Shown here piece by piece: positions 51,582 through 61,147 of a stretch of DNA of 64,000 nt. The translations under genes and the position numbers were made by a program. Below the pieces are notes generated by a model. It saw nothing but the letters and a program-made list of their open reading frames with translations. It searched no databases and had not been told where the DNA came from. Positions within the stretch are counted from its first letter, which is position 1. The number at the start of each line of letters is the position of its first letter. Source of the stretch: Pseudonocardia xinjiangensis (GTDB lineage: Bacteria; Actinomycetota; Actinomycetes; Mycobacteriales; Pseudonocardiaceae); the NCBI RefSeq assembly GCF_012911925.1, contig NZ_JAAXKY010000009.1, positions 24,499-88,498 on the forward strand. Direction: 5' to 3'.

Positions 51582-52729
51582 CCCGACCCGTCGAAGAACC
51601 GACCACCTCGCCCGCCACCTACCCGCGACTCCTCCACGTCGACAACCTGCGCACCGCTCTGACGGTGCTCGTCGTGATCCACCACGCCGCGCTCGGCTAC
51701 AGCAACGTCCCGGGCTGGTACTACGTGGAGCCGCCGACCGACTCCTCCGCAACGCTCCTGGACGTCCTGCTGGTGCTCAACCAGGCGTTCTTCATGGGCG
51801 CCTTCTTCCTCATCTCGGCGCTCTTCGTGCCGGGCTCCTACGACCGCAAGGGCCCCCGGCGCTTCGTCGGGGAACGGCTGCTGCGACTGGGAGTCCCGCT
51901 GGTGCTCTGGCTGCTGGTGCTCCGTCCCCTGGCGACCATCGGCCGCTACATCGAGGCGAGAGACGCCGCCGCCCAGCACGGGACCGACCTGCCGTACTGG
52001 CAGTTCTACCTCCTCTCGTTCAACCCCGGGCCGATGTGGTTCGTCGGGGTGCTGCTCGTGTTCAGCGCGCTCTACGTCGCGTGGCGGCGCCTGGCAGGCG
52101 AGGGCCGGGATGAATCCGGTCCGGCCACGGGCCAGGCGCCCGGCGCTGTCGCGATCGCCGGGTTCGTCATCGGGCTGGCGCTGGTGACCTACCTGTGGCG
52201 CATCGCGGTGCCGATGGACTTCCGGCTCCCCGGCCTGCCCACGCCCGCCTACCTGCCGCAGTACGCGGCGCTGTTCGTCGTCGGGCTGATCGCGACCAGA
52301 CGCGGCTGGCCGGCGGGCCTCTCCGGCACGGCAGGCCGGGCCGGGTTCGCGACCGCGGCCGTCGCCGCAGTGTCGATCGTTCTCCTCCTGGCGTCCGCCG
52401 GAGACGCGGTCCTGGGCCAGGGCACCTGGCCGTCCCTGGTGATGGCGCTGTGCGAGCAGGCGCTGGCCGTCGGCCTGATCCTGGGCCTTCTCGTGCTGTT
52501 CCGGGAGCGCCTCGCCCACCAGGGACGCGGACGCCGGAACCTGTCGGCGCACGCCTACACCGTCTACGTCACCCACCCGCTCGTGCTGGTCGCCCTGGGC
52601 TACGCCCTCAGCGACGTGCAGGCGCCTGCCGCGGTGAAGTTCGCGCTGCTGGCCGTCCTCGGGGTGCCGCTGTGCTGGGTGATGGCGTTCGGGGTCCGCG
52701 CCCTGCCGGGTGCGAGCAAGGTGCTCTAG
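51578..52729 (+). CDS. Acyltransferase-3 family membrane protein
   Basis: The 383-residue protein has about ten membrane helices and the acyltransferase-3 (PF01757) opening RLLHVDNLRTALTVLVVIHHAALG with the key His pair, then FFLISALFVPGSYDRKGPRRFVGERLLRLGVP and GPMWFVGVLLVFSALY. These enzymes O-acylate surface sugars, antibiotics or other small molecules. The substrate is not indicated. Confidence 0.88.
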   Translation: MTRPVEEPTTSPATYPRLLHVDNLRTALTVLVVIHHAALGYSNVPGWYYVEPPTDSSATLLDVLLVLNQAFFMGAFFLISALFVPGSYDRKGPRRFVGERLLRLGVPLVLWLLVLRPLATIGRYIEARDAAAQHGTDLPYWQFYLLSFNPGPMWFVGVLLVFSALYVAWRRLAGEGRDESGPATGQAPGAVAIAGFVIGLALVTYLWRIAVPMDFRLPGLPTPAYLPQYAALFVVGLIATRRGWPAGLSGTAGRAGFATAAVAAVSIVLLLASAGDAVLGQGTWPSLVMALCEQALAVGLILGLLVLFRERLAHQGRGRRNLSAHAYTVYVTHPLVLVALGYALSDVQAPAAVKFALLAVLGVPLCWVMAFGVRALPGASKVL

Positions 52730-52863
52730 CGCTCCGCCACCGCCGCTGCGCGCAGGTCGCGCACGCCATTGATCACAAGGTGCACTCCTGGTCGCTCGGG
52801 TTGGCTACTGTCCCGCCGTCGGTAAGGACAGGGTAAGCAAACTCGATCGAGGAGAGCCATCTG

Positions 52864-53910
52864 ATGCGGCGAGCGCACGGTGCGATGGGTGCGGTACTTG
52901 CGGTACTCGTCCTGGCGGGGTGCGGGAGCGGGGATACCACCGCAGCCACGGGAGCACCGGTCACCGCGACGGAAGCGGCTGCGCCCGCCGCGTCGGTGGA
53001 CGCCCCGCCCGGCCCGGTGGCGATCCCGCAGGGGATGGGTGCGCCCGAGGGAGACGGCGTGTTCCCCCGGACGATGCACCACTTCGGAGGGACGACCACG
53101 ATCAGCTCCCCGCCGCGGCGGGTGGTGGTGATCGCCACCGGGCAGACCGACGCGGCGCTCACACTCGGTGTCGTGCCGGTCGGCGTGGCCTTCGGCGACG
53201 ATGCGGAGCTCATCCCGCGGTACGTGAAGGACGCGTTCCCGCAGTACGCCGGTCAGCTCGCCACCGTGGCCTCCGTCGGGTCCCGGCAGAGTCCCAACCT
53301 GGAGGCGATCGCCGCGCTGCGTCCCGATCTCATCCTCGCGAACGCCGCCGCGGCGCAGGAGATCTATCCGAAGCTGTCCGGGATCGCGCCGACCGTGCTG
53401 GTGCAAGGGACCGGCGTCAACTGGAAGCAGGACTTCCTGATGCTGGCCGACAGCCTCGGCCTGCAGGGCAGGGCTCAGGCCTACATCGACGGCTTCGACG
53501 CCGACGCGGCCGCCCTGGGCGCGTCCGTCGGTGACGAGACGATCTCGTTCGTGCGGATCACCGCGGACCGCACCCGCATCTTCGGGGTCGCATCGTTCCC
53601 GGGGTTCATCGCGTGGGACGCGCGCCTCGCCCGCCCGGCGCCGCAGCAGTTCGACAAGACCTCCCAGGACCTCTCGGGGGAGGAGCTGCGACTCGCCGAC
53701 GGCGACTGGGTCTTCTACTCCGTGCAGGGCGCGACCAGCGAGGCGGCGGCGGCCGAGACGGCGTCGACGTCGAGTCCGCTCTGGCGGTCGCTCTCGGCGG
53801 TCGAGGACGGTCATGCCGTTCTCGTCGACGACGACCCGTGGTACCTGAACGCCGGGCCGACGGCGGCCCGACTGGTTCTCACCGAGCTTCGCGCGTCGCT
53901 CACCTCCTGA
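52864..53910 (+). CDS. Orphan FecB-type substrate-binding lipoprotein
   Basis: The 348-residue protein has lipobox LAGC with Cys at 20 and a siderophore-binding-protein fold: TTTISSPPRRVVVIATGQTDAAL, SPNLEAIAALRPDLILANAAA near residue 140 and GVNWKQDFLMLADSLG. No permease or ATPase gene is adjacent; the nearest set is the metallophore importer 27 kb away. It is convergent with the COG0523 GTPase. GAGGAG precedes the ATG. Confidence 0.85.
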   Translation: MRRAHGAMGAVLAVLVLAGCGSGDTTAATGAPVTATEAAAPAASVDAPPGPVAIPQGMGAPEGDGVFPRTMHHFGGTTTISSPPRRVVVIATGQTDAALTLGVVPVGVAFGDDAELIPRYVKDAFPQYAGQLATVASVGSRQSPNLEAIAALRPDLILANAAAAQEIYPKLSGIAPTVLVQGTGVNWKQDFLMLADSLGLQGRAQAYIDGFDADAAALGASVGDETISFVRITADRTRIFGVASFPGFIAWDARLARPAPQQFDKTSQDLSGEELRLADGDWVFYSVQGATSEAAAAETASTSSPLWRSLSAVEDGHAVLVDDDPWYLNAGPTAARLVLTELRASLTS

Positions 53911-53932
53911 AGGGCCGCGGTGCCCGCGTCCG

Positions 53933-55096
53933 TCAACGGGCGCGTTCGGGATGCGGGTGGTCGTGCACCGCGTCGATGTCCCAGGCGGGGAGCGGGTCGT
54001 GCAGCCGGCGCCAGGCCTGCGGACCGGCGGCGAGCTCGGCGTCGGTCAGCAGGGCGGGGTCGAGACGGCGGCGCGGTTCGTCGGGGTCCAGTCCCACGCC
54101 GATGAACACGAGCTCCTGGCCCGGGCTCCCGTCGGTGGGGCCGAGCAGCTGGCCGGGTTCGAGGACGAGGTTGGGGCCTGCCTGCGACCACACGGAGAGC
54201 ACGTCGGGGCGGCTGGCGATGTGGCAGAAGCCCTTGCTGCGGAGCACGCCCCGCCAGTTGTCGAGGGCCGCGACCAGCCGGCCGGGGTGGAAGGGCCGCG
54301 CGGCTCGGTAGACGACGGAGGAGATGCCGTACTCCTCGGTCTCGGGGGTGTGGTTGCCGGCCAGCTCCGCGGCCCAGCCGGGGGCCTGTGCCGCGGTGAC
54401 CGGGTCGTAGCGGCGGGTCTCGAGCACCTCGGCGAGGTCGACCACGCCGCAGTGGGCGTGCAGGAGCCGGGCGGCCGGGTTGAGCTTGCGCAGCACGGAC
54501 TCGACGGTGCCCAGGCCGGCGGGGGAGACGAGGTCGGTCTTGTTCAGCACCAGGACGTCGGCGAACTCGACCTGGTCGACGAGCAGGTCGGAGATGCTGC
54601 GCTCGTCGCCGTCGGCGGCTTCGAGGCCGCGCTCCGCCAGCAGGTCGCCGCGGACGAGCTCGGCGAGGAACCCGGCGACGTCGACGACGGTGACCATCGT
54701 GTCGAGCCGGGCGTGGTCGGACAGGCTGGTGCCGTCCTCGAACGTCCAGTCGAACGTGGCGGCCACCGGCATCGGTTCGGAGATGCCGCTGGACTCGATG
54801 AGGATGGTGTCGAAGCGGCCGCCGCGGGCCAGCTCACCCACCGCTTCGAGCAGGTCCTCGCGCAGGGTGCAGCAGATGCACCCGTTGGTCAGCTCCACCA
54901 GCTTCTCCTCGGTGCGGTCCAGGCTGCCCTGGCCGGCGACGAGGGCGGCGTCGATGTTGACCTCGCTCATGTCGTTGACGATCACCGCGACCTTGCGGCC
55001 CTCTCTGTTGCCCAGCACGTGGTTGAGCAGCGTGGTCTTGCCGGCTCCGAGGAACCCGGAGAGCACGGTGACGGGGACACGGGTGGTGGGAGGCAT
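53933..55096 (-). CDS. COG0523 (CobW/ZigA-type) metallochaperone GTPase
   Basis: The 387-residue protein has Walker [10 protein letters not shown] at residues 14-22, the metal-binding CICC at 73-76, the base motif LNKTD and a C-terminal CobW_C domain. COG0523 GTPases hand zinc or cobalt to client proteins, and the zinc branch is commonly made when Zur is inactive. A Zur-type box ends five bases before its ATG, which supports a zinc-starvation role and ties it to the metallophore locus. The very short leader suggests leaderless translation. Confidence 0.9.
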   Translation of the reverse strand: MPPTTRVPVTVLSGFLGAGKTTLLNHVLGNREGRKVAVIVNDMSEVNIDAALVAGQGSLDRTEEKLVELTNGCICCTLREDLLEAVGELARGGRFDTILIESSGISEPMPVAATFDWTFEDGTSLSDHARLDTMVTVVDVAGFLAELVRGDLLAERGLEAADGDERSISDLLVDQVEFADVLVLNKTDLVSPAGLGTVESVLRKLNPAARLLHAHCGVVDLAEVLETRRYDPVTAAQAPGWAAELAGNHTPETEEYGISSVVYRAARPFHPGRLVAALDNWRGVLRSKGFCHIASRPDVLSVWSQAGPNLVLEPGQLLGPTDGSPGQELVFIGVGLDPDEPRRRLDPALLTDAELAAGPQAWRRLHDPLPAWDIDAVHDHPHPERAR

Positions 55097-55100
55097 GAAG

Positions 55101-55115
55101 TAATGATAATCATTG
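55101..55115. promoter_or_regulatory. Zur-type box before the GTPase gene
   Basis: TAATGATAATCATTG shares 14 of 15 bases with the box at 19868-19882. It lies in the 31 bp between the AAA ATPase gene end and the GTPase start, overlapping any promoter for the latter; TTGACA on the minus strand (55119-55114) adjoins it. Confidence 0.8.
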
Positions 55116-55127
55116 TCAACAGAAGGA

Positions 55128-58100
55128 CTAGTCCCGGTGTGGTGCGAGCGTCCAGGTGACCGCTTCGGTGGGCTGGTAGCAGCACCGTGTTCCGGTACGG
55201 ACGGAGCGGTCCAGGTGCCCGCCGAGCTCGGGATGGACGAGCCCGATCCGGCGGATGGCGTCGCGGATCCGCGCGGTCACGGCCTTGCGGGCCCGTTCCG
55301 TGGTGCTCGAGCCGAGCGCGCGTGGACGACCGGCGAGCCCGGCGGCCCGGCGCAGCTCGGAGAGCAGCGCCGTGTGCTGCAACTCCAGTTCCTGCACGCG
55401 GCCGAGGTCGTGGTCGTCCCTGGTGAGCTGGAGTTCGCGGTCGATCTCGGCGAGCCGGTGGCGATAGGCGGCGCGCGCCCGGGGATCGAGCAGGTCGCCG
55501 TCGTTGTGGTCACCGGTGGTGGCCCCGGCCAGTTCGATCACGTGCACGTCGGCTCCGGGGCGGGCGAGCAGCACCGCCAGATCGGCCAGGCCCTTGATGT
55601 CGGGAAGGTGAGCCGTGCTGTCGCGGTACCGGATCCGCCACAGCTCGCCGTCGCGGCGCAGCTCCGCGACGCCGGACCTGTGCGGGGTCACGCGTCCCAC
55701 GGAGGGGGCGAGGCGCGCGGCGACACCGTGCAGACCGTGCTCCGCCGCCAGCGCGGTAGCGCGTTCGGCGTGCTCCGGGGAGGCGGTGAGCCTGGCCAGC
55801 TCCAGGCAGGTCTCGGCCTCCCACGGGCGCGCGCCGAGCCGCCGATGCACAGCCAGGGCCTGCAGCAGGGAGCGCTCGGCGTCGGCCCGCCGACCGAGTG
55901 CGCCGGAGAGCACCCCGGCCCAGTGGGCGTTGCTGCCCATGAAGCAGACCAGCGCGCCGTTGACGCCGCAGCTGCCGGTCACCGGCCCCAGCTCCGCGAG
56001 CAGCTGGGTGCAGACCTCGTGGTCGCGTAGGCCGACCGCCGCGGTGGTCATCGACCCGACGAACACCGACCAGAGATAGGACCGGTCGGCACGCCAGGTG
56101 TCCAGAGCGAGGACGGTGTCGAGGGCGCGGCGGGCGGCCTCGAGGTCTGCCTCGTCACCGGCCAGCGCGAGGAACCCGGCAGCCACCGCATGGGCGTGCG
56201 AGGGCACGCCGACCCACCAGCGGACGGCCTCGGCGGCAGTGGCCCGCAGCCGCTCAGGGTCACCACGCGCTCGTACCAGCCCCAGCTGCTGGGACATGCG
56301 CACGTTGCCGGCATCGGGTTCGGCGATGCGCTCGCCGAGCGCATTCGCGTCACCGATGAGGTTCTCGGCGTCGTCGAGCCGGCCATCGATGAGCGCGAGT
56401 GCGCCGCGACGGGTCGCCACCAGGTAGTCGTGGTGGGGTTGGCGCAGCTGCTCGGCCGCGTGCAGGTACTGGGCCAGCGCCGAGCGGAACGCGGCCGAGC
56501 CTTCCTCCAGCAGCGCGTTGGCGGTGAGCAGCAGCCCGTCCGCGTGCCGCTCGGCGTCCCCGGCGCGTTCGGCGAGCTGCGTGATCTCCCGGGCGATGCC
56601 GACCCGCTGCGCCGCGCGGCCCGGCGTCCACAGCACGTCGTGGCGGGCGAGCAGACAGGAGTGGAGGGTCTCCGGGTCGTCGATCCCGCGAGCCAGGTCG
56701 ATCGCCTTCTCGGACAGCGGCCCCGCCCGCGGCCGCTGTTCGGGCACCGAGTGGTGCAGCTCGCGCGCCAGACCGGCGAGGAGCTGCGCCTCCAGCGCGG
56801 TGCCGGTGCCGCGCGACGCGGCGAGTGCGCCCTCCAATACGGCGACGACGGCGTCGCGCGGCATCGCGAAGCGCGCACCGAGCCGCTGGACGCCCAGCGC
56901 GACCCGACCCAGCCGCTCCCCGTCACCGAGCGAGGTGGCCCGTTGCCACGCGTCGTCGAGCAGTGCTCGGGCGCGGGTCGGATCTCCGGCCCGCGCCTGG
57001 GCGTCGGCCTCCTCGGCCAGCAGGTCGACGAGGGCCGGACCGGCGCCCACGCCGGCGTCCTCCACCGCGCGGCGGGCGCGGGCGAGGTGTCCGGCCGCCT
57101 CGCCGAAGGCGAGCCTGCGGCGTTCGACGTCGGCTGCCGCGTGGGCCCAGCGGACGGCGCGCACTCCGCCCTCGACCGGAACCGCCGCGGCACAGTGGCG
57201 GGCGAGGTCGGCCGCGAGCACGGCGGCGCCGCGCTCGTGCCGGTGTTCGAGGGCATCGGCGATGCGGCCGTGCAGGTGGAGCCGCCGCTCGACCGTGATC
57301 CCGGCGACGATGCTCTCCCGGAACAGGTCGTGCGCGATCCGGGTCCGCGCGGGCACGTGGTCACGCGCGAGCACCCCGGCCGCCACCCCTTCCTCACACA
57401 GGGCCGCCACGGTCGCCTGATCGACGCCGCAGACCGCGCCGAGCACGTCGGGCACCAGGTCGGTGCCGGCCACCGCAGCCGTCTCGACCATCGCCACGGC
57501 ACCGGCGGACAGCCGTGCCGTCCGGTGCGCCACCACCTCGCGCACCGCCGCCGGAACCTCACCGGCCGATCCTGCGGGGTCCGCGAGCAGCTCGGTCAGC
57601 TGCTGGGCCAGGAACGGGTGCCCACCGGTGCGGCGATGCACCTCGTCGGCCCAGCGCTGCGCTCCCGCGCCGTCCACCGTGTCCGTCACCAGCTCGAACA
57701 CCTCGTCCCGCGACAACCCGCGCAACGCCACGAGCTCGCTGTGCGCGGCGAGCTCGTCCAGCACCGCGGCCGCGGTCGCGTCCAGCTCGTCGTCCCGGTA
57801 TGCGCCGATGATCACCAGCGGGATCGGGCGGTAGGGCCGTGCGAGAAACCGCAGCAGCGCGAGTGACGAGGCATCGGCCCACTGCAGGTCGTCCAGCACG
57901 AGAAGTGCCGGACCCTGCCTGGCCAGCCCTTCGACGAACCGGGCGACCGCGTCGAACAGCCGCAGCCTCGCCGCATCCGTGTCCGGCCGGTCGTCCGGAC
58001 GGGGCCCGGGCCCTGCCGGTGCCAGCTCGGGAAGCACCCGCGCCAGCTCCACGGTGTCGGCAGCGGTGAGCGCGGCGGCTGCGGGTTCGAACGCGCTCGA

Positions 58101-58331
58101 CAGGCCGCGCAGCGCGGTCGTCCACGGCCACATGGCCGGCGTTCGTTCGGCATCCGCGCACGTCCCCCAGCCGACCGGCAGCCCTGCGCGCAGCACCGCC
58201 TCGCCGACCAGCGTGGTCTTGCCGATGCCTGCCGGCCCGCTGACCAGGACCAGGCGAGCCCGGCCCCGTGACGCGTCCGCGACGGTCGCGAGCACACGGG
58301 ACAACGGTCTGGTGCGGCCGACGAAGGCCAT
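55128..58331 (-). CDS. Large AAA ATPase signal-transduction protein without LuxR domain
   Basis: From ATG 58331 the protein has 1067 residues; upstream GTG codons are alternatives. Walker A GPAGIGKT lies at residues 32-39, Walker B is [11 protein letters not shown], and TPR-like helices fill the middle. The C-terminus ([21 protein letters not shown] through a long coiled stretch to [21 protein letters not shown]) is an effector-like end found in some actinobacterial regulators in place of the LuxR helix-turn-helix. DNA binding is therefore unproven. Confidence 0.82.
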   Translation of the reverse strand: MAFVGRTRPLSRVLATVADASRGRARLVLVSGPAGIGKTTLVGEAVLRAGLPVGWGTCADAERTPAMWPWTTALRGLSSAFEPAAAALTAADTVELARVLPELAPAGPGPRPDDRPDTDAARLRLFDAVARFVEGLARQGPALLVLDDLQWADASSLALLRFLARPYRPIPLVIIGAYRDDELDATAAAVLDELAAHSELVALRGLSRDEVFELVTDTVDGAGAQRWADEVHRRTGGHPFLAQQLTELLADPAGSAGEVPAAVREVVAHRTARLSAGAVAMVETAAVAGTDLVPDVLGAVCGVDQATVAALCEEGVAAGVLARDHVPARTRIAHDLFRESIVAGITVERRLHLHGRIADALEHRHERGAAVLAADLARHCAAAVPVEGGVRAVRWAHAAADVERRRLAFGEAAGHLARARRAVEDAGVGAGPALVDLLAEEADAQARAGDPTRARALLDDAWQRATSLGDGERLGRVALGVQRLGARFAMPRDAVVAVLEGALAASRGTGTALEAQLLAGLARELHHSVPEQRPRAGPLSEKAIDLARGIDDPETLHSCLLARHDVLWTPGRAAQRVGIAREITQLAERAGDAERHADGLLLTANALLEEGSAAFRSALAQYLHAAEQLRQPHHDYLVATRRGALALIDGRLDDAENLIGDANALGERIAEPDAGNVRMSQQLGLVRARGDPERLRATAAEAVRWWVGVPSHAHAVAAGFLALAGDEADLEAARRALDTVLALDTWRADRSYLWSVFVGSMTTAAVGLRDHEVCTQLLAELGPVTGSCGVNGALVCFMGSNAHWAGVLSGALGRRADAERSLLQALAVHRRLGARPWEAETCLELARLTASPEHAERATALAAEHGLHGVAARLAPSVGRVTPHRSGVAELRRDGELWRIRYRDSTAHLPDIKGLADLAVLLARPGADVHVIELAGATTGDHNDGDLLDPRARAAYRHRLAEIDRELQLTRDDHDLGRVQELELQHTALLSELRRAAGLAGRPRALGSSTTERARKAVTARIRDAIRRIGLVHPELGGHLDRSVRTGTRCCYQPTEAVTWTLAPHRD

Positions 58332-58469
58332 GGCGAGATTGTGCACCGCACCTGCCGCCCCGGACAGCGCCACGGACGGCCGGCGAACCGCGTGGCGGAA
58401 CCTGGCGGGTGCGTCCCCGGAACTGGCGCCTCTCTGGTGAGGCACCCTTCGACCACAACGGAGATCGCC

Positions 58470-59324
58470 ATGACTGTCACGTTCGACCCGATCCGCTACA
58501 AGAACACCACCCGGGCGCAGTGGGAGGACGCCGCCGCGGCCTGGCACAGGTGGGGCCCGACGATCGAGGACTGGCTCGGCGAGGCGACGGCGCTGATGCT
58601 GGACGCGACCGACGTCCGGACCGGCAGCACCGTGCTCGACGTCGCAGCAGGCGCCGGAGGCCAGACGCTTGCCGCAGCGCGCCGGGTGGGCCCGGCCGGG
58701 CACGTCCTCGCCACCGACATCTCGCCCGCGATCCTCGCCCACGCCGCGTCCGAAGCGGCCGCCGCCGGCCTCACGAACGTGCAGACCAGGGAGCTCGACG
58801 GCGAGCGGCTCGACGTCGACGCGGCCGCGTTCGACGCCGTGATCTCGCGCCTGGGCCTGATCTACCTGCCCGACCAGGCGGGAGCGCTGGCCGCGCAGTA
58901 CCGCGCGCTGCGACCTGGGGGCCGGGTTGGGGCGATCGTCTACTCGACCGCCGAGCGCAACGCCTTCTTCGCCGCCCCCGTGTCGATCATCCGGAGACGC
59001 GCGAGCCTGCCCCCACCCGCGGCCGGGCAGCCTGGACCGTTCAGTCTCGGTGACCAGGGCGTGCTCGCCGAGATGCTGCGCCGCACCGGCTTCCGCGACG
59101 TCGGGACGCAGATCGTCGGGGCGCCACTCCGGATGCCCACGGCCGCGGAGTGCGTCCGGTTCGAACGCGAGTCCTTCGGCGCGCTGCACCAGATGCTCGC
59201 CGGCCTCGCACCCGAGGACCGCGAGGCGGCCTGGCAGGAGATCGGTGCCGAGCTGGAGCGGTTCGAGGGGCCCTCGGGGTTCACCGGCCCGTGCGAGCTG
59301 ATCGTGGCCTGGGGCGTCAAGTGA
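58470..59324 (+). CDS. UbiE-like SAM-dependent methyltransferase
   Basis: The 284-residue protein has the class I motif VLDVAAGAGGQTLAAA near residue 52, ATDISPAIL, and ALRPGGRVGAIVYS. ATG 58470 follows ACGGAG. It is divergent from the large AAA regulator, which may control it. Substrate unknown. Confidence 0.87.
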   Translation: MTVTFDPIRYKNTTRAQWEDAAAAWHRWGPTIEDWLGEATALMLDATDVRTGSTVLDVAAGAGGQTLAAARRVGPAGHVLATDISPAILAHAASEAAAAGLTNVQTRELDGERLDVDAAAFDAVISRLGLIYLPDQAGALAAQYRALRPGGRVGAIVYSTAERNAFFAAPVSIIRRRASLPPPAAGQPGPFSLGDQGVLAEMLRRTGFRDVGTQIVGAPLRMPTAAECVRFERESFGALHQMLAGLAPEDREAAWQEIGAELERFEGPSGFTGPCELIVAWGVK

Positions 59325-59363
59325 CCAGCCTCCCCTCCGTGTCCGTGCGTGACGCCGAGGGGA

Positions 59364-59909
59364 TCACGGCTGCTGCCGGCGCCTGCTGAGTCCGTCGAGG
59401 ATCAGTCCGAGCATGGGCTGCGATCGGTCCTCCGGCCCCGATGCTGCCCGCCACAGGGCGCCGGTGAGCTGGAGGAAGTCACGGGGATCCGCGTCGGCGC
59501 GGATGCTGCCGTCGCGTCGGCCTGCGTCGAGGAGCTGTGTGATGGCGGCGATCACCGGACCGTAGGTCTGTTCGGTGATCGACTGATGCGCGCCAGGGCT
59601 GAGCGCATCACCGAGACCGTGCTTCTTCCGCATGGCGTCCACCAGGTCGGTGGTCCAGCGCCGCAGCGCCTCCAGCGGGGACAGTGTGGCCAGCAGTCCT
59701 GGCACCGAGTCGATGAGCTGGTCGACCTCGAGCTGGTAGATGGCGAGGACGAGAGCCTCGCGAGTGGGGAAGTTCCGATACAAGGTGCCCGGCCCCACGT
59801 TGGCACGCTGGGCGATCTGGTTCATCGAGATGTCGCCGCTCTCGGCGAAGGCCTCGCGGGCGGCCGCCAGGATGCGGGCCCGATTCTCGCGTGCGTCCGA
59901 GCGAACCAC
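59364..59909 (-). CDS. TetR-family regulator of the aldo-keto reductase
   Basis: The 181-residue protein has the helix-turn-helix DISMNQIAQRANVGPGTLYRNFPTREALV near residues 25-55. It is divergent from an aldo-keto reductase gene, and the 75-bp gap holds one long palindrome that is almost certainly its operator. The C-terminal domain resembles TetR proteins paired with reductases. Confidence 0.88.
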   Translation of the reverse strand: MVRSDARENRARILAAAREAFAESGDISMNQIAQRANVGPGTLYRNFPTREALVLAIYQLEVDQLIDSVPGLLATLSPLEALRRWTTDLVDAMRKKHGLGDALSPGAHQSITEQTYGPVIAAITQLLDAGRRDGSIRADADPRDFLQLTGALWRAASGPEDRSQPMLGLILDGLSRRRQQP

Positions 59910-59929
59910 GGCAGCCCCCTTTGCGATCT

Positions 59930-59965
59930 GGAGAGTTCTCCACTACCGTAGGTGGAGAACTCTCC
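59930..59965. promoter_or_regulatory. 36-bp palindromic operator between TetR and aldo-keto reductase
   Basis: GGAGAGTTCTCCAC (59930-59943) and GTGGAGAACTCTCC (59952-59965) are perfect inverted copies separated by eight bases. Each arm is itself nearly palindromic (GGAGA-GT-TCTCC), so two TetR dimers could bind side by side. Confidence 0.82.
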
Positions 59966-59984
59966 GGAACGATAGAGGAGCATC

Positions 59985-61034
59985 GTGCGCTACATCAAGC
60001 TCGGCACCACTGGTCTCGACGTCTCGCCGATCGCCATCGGGGCGATGACGTACGGCGACCCCCACCGCGGCCACCCGGTCTGGTCGCTGGACGAGGAAGC
60101 CAGCCGCCCGCTCGTCAAGCACGCCCTCGAGGCGGGCATCAACTTCTTCGACACCGCCAACCTGTATTCGTACGGCTCCAGCGAGGAGATCCTGGGCCGC
60201 GCGCTCAAGGACTTCGCGGACCGGGACGACGTCGTGATCGCCACCAAGCTGCGCCACCCGATGCGGCCGGGACCGAACGGGAAGGGCCTGTCCCGGAAGG
60301 CGATCATGGCCGAGGTCGACCACAGCCTGCGGCGGCTCGGCACGGACTACATCGACCTCTACCAGATTCACCGCAACGACCATGCCACGCCGCTCGAGGA
60401 GACCCTCGAAGCCCTGCACGATCTGGTAAAAGCGGGCAAGGTCCGGTACCTCGGCGCGTCCTCGATGCATGCCTGGGAGTTCGCCAAGGCCTTGCACCTG
60501 CAGAAGGAGCACGGCTGGGCGCGGTTCGTGTCGATGCAGGACCACTACAACCTGCTCGCCCGCGAGGAGGAGCGCGAGATGATCCCGCTCTGCCTCGATG
60601 AGGGAGTGAGCACGATCATCTGGAGCCCGCTCGCTCGCGGCCGGCTGGCTCGCCCGTGGGAGGCTGCGAAGTCGACCGCCCGGGCCGAGGCCGACGGCGG
60701 GTACGCGGACCTGCTCTACACCCCGCTCACCTCCGACAGCGACCGCGCGATCATCGATGCCGTCGGCGTGATCGCGGCCGGGCGTGGTGTCACCCGGGCC
60801 CAGGTCGCGCTGGCCTGGCTGCACAGCAAGCCGGTCGTCGCCGCTCCGCTCGTCGGCGCCAACACGACTGCTCAGATCGACGACGCCGTCGCGTCGCTGG
60901 AGATCGAACTCACCGACGAGGAGCTCGCCGCCCTCGAACGGCCCTACACGCCCCGCCACGACTTCCAAGGCATCTCCGACGAAGCCGAGCTGCAACAGAT
61001 CCGCGAGCGGGTTCCGGGTTACGCGAACGCCTGA
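59985..61034 (+). CDS. Aldo/keto reductase
   Basis: GTG 59985 follows GAGGAG. The 349-residue protein is a YajO/YghZ-type aldo-keto reductase with the catalytic set Asp56, Tyr61, Lys88 and His129 and the NADPH-binding region near VVAAPLVGANTTAQIDD. It reduces aldehydes or ketones. The TetR palindrome lies directly upstream, and a GMC oxidoreductase gene follows 113 bp later on the same strand. Confidence 0.92.
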   Translation: MRYIKLGTTGLDVSPIAIGAMTYGDPHRGHPVWSLDEEASRPLVKHALEAGINFFDTANLYSYGSSEEILGRALKDFADRDDVVIATKLRHPMRPGPNGKGLSRKAIMAEVDHSLRRLGTDYIDLYQIHRNDHATPLEETLEALHDLVKAGKVRYLGASSMHAWEFAKALHLQKEHGWARFVSMQDHYNLLAREEEREMIPLCLDEGVSTIIWSPLARGRLARPWEAAKSTARAEADGGYADLLYTPLTSDSDRAIIDAVGVIAAGRGVTRAQVALAWLHSKPVVAAPLVGANTTAQIDDAVASLEIELTDEELAALERPYTPRHDFQGISDEAELQQIRERVPGYANA

Positions 61035-61147
61035 GGGCCTGCAGCACACGGGTCGGGCACGTCGCGTCAGCGGCGCCGCAGGCCGACGCGGACCCTCTCC
61101 GCCTGCCCGGCGGCTTTCACCCACTGCTTCTCGGAAGGACTCCGACT

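Noticed and set aside
53951..55159. 402-codon plus-strand frame opposite the COG0523 GTPase
   Set aside because: Composition is that of an antisense shadow and the minus strand carries all GTPase motifs.
58332..59189. N-terminal extension of the large AAA ATPase frame
   Set aside because: The extension runs antisense through the methyltransferase gene and has no domain; the ATPase family starts near 58331.
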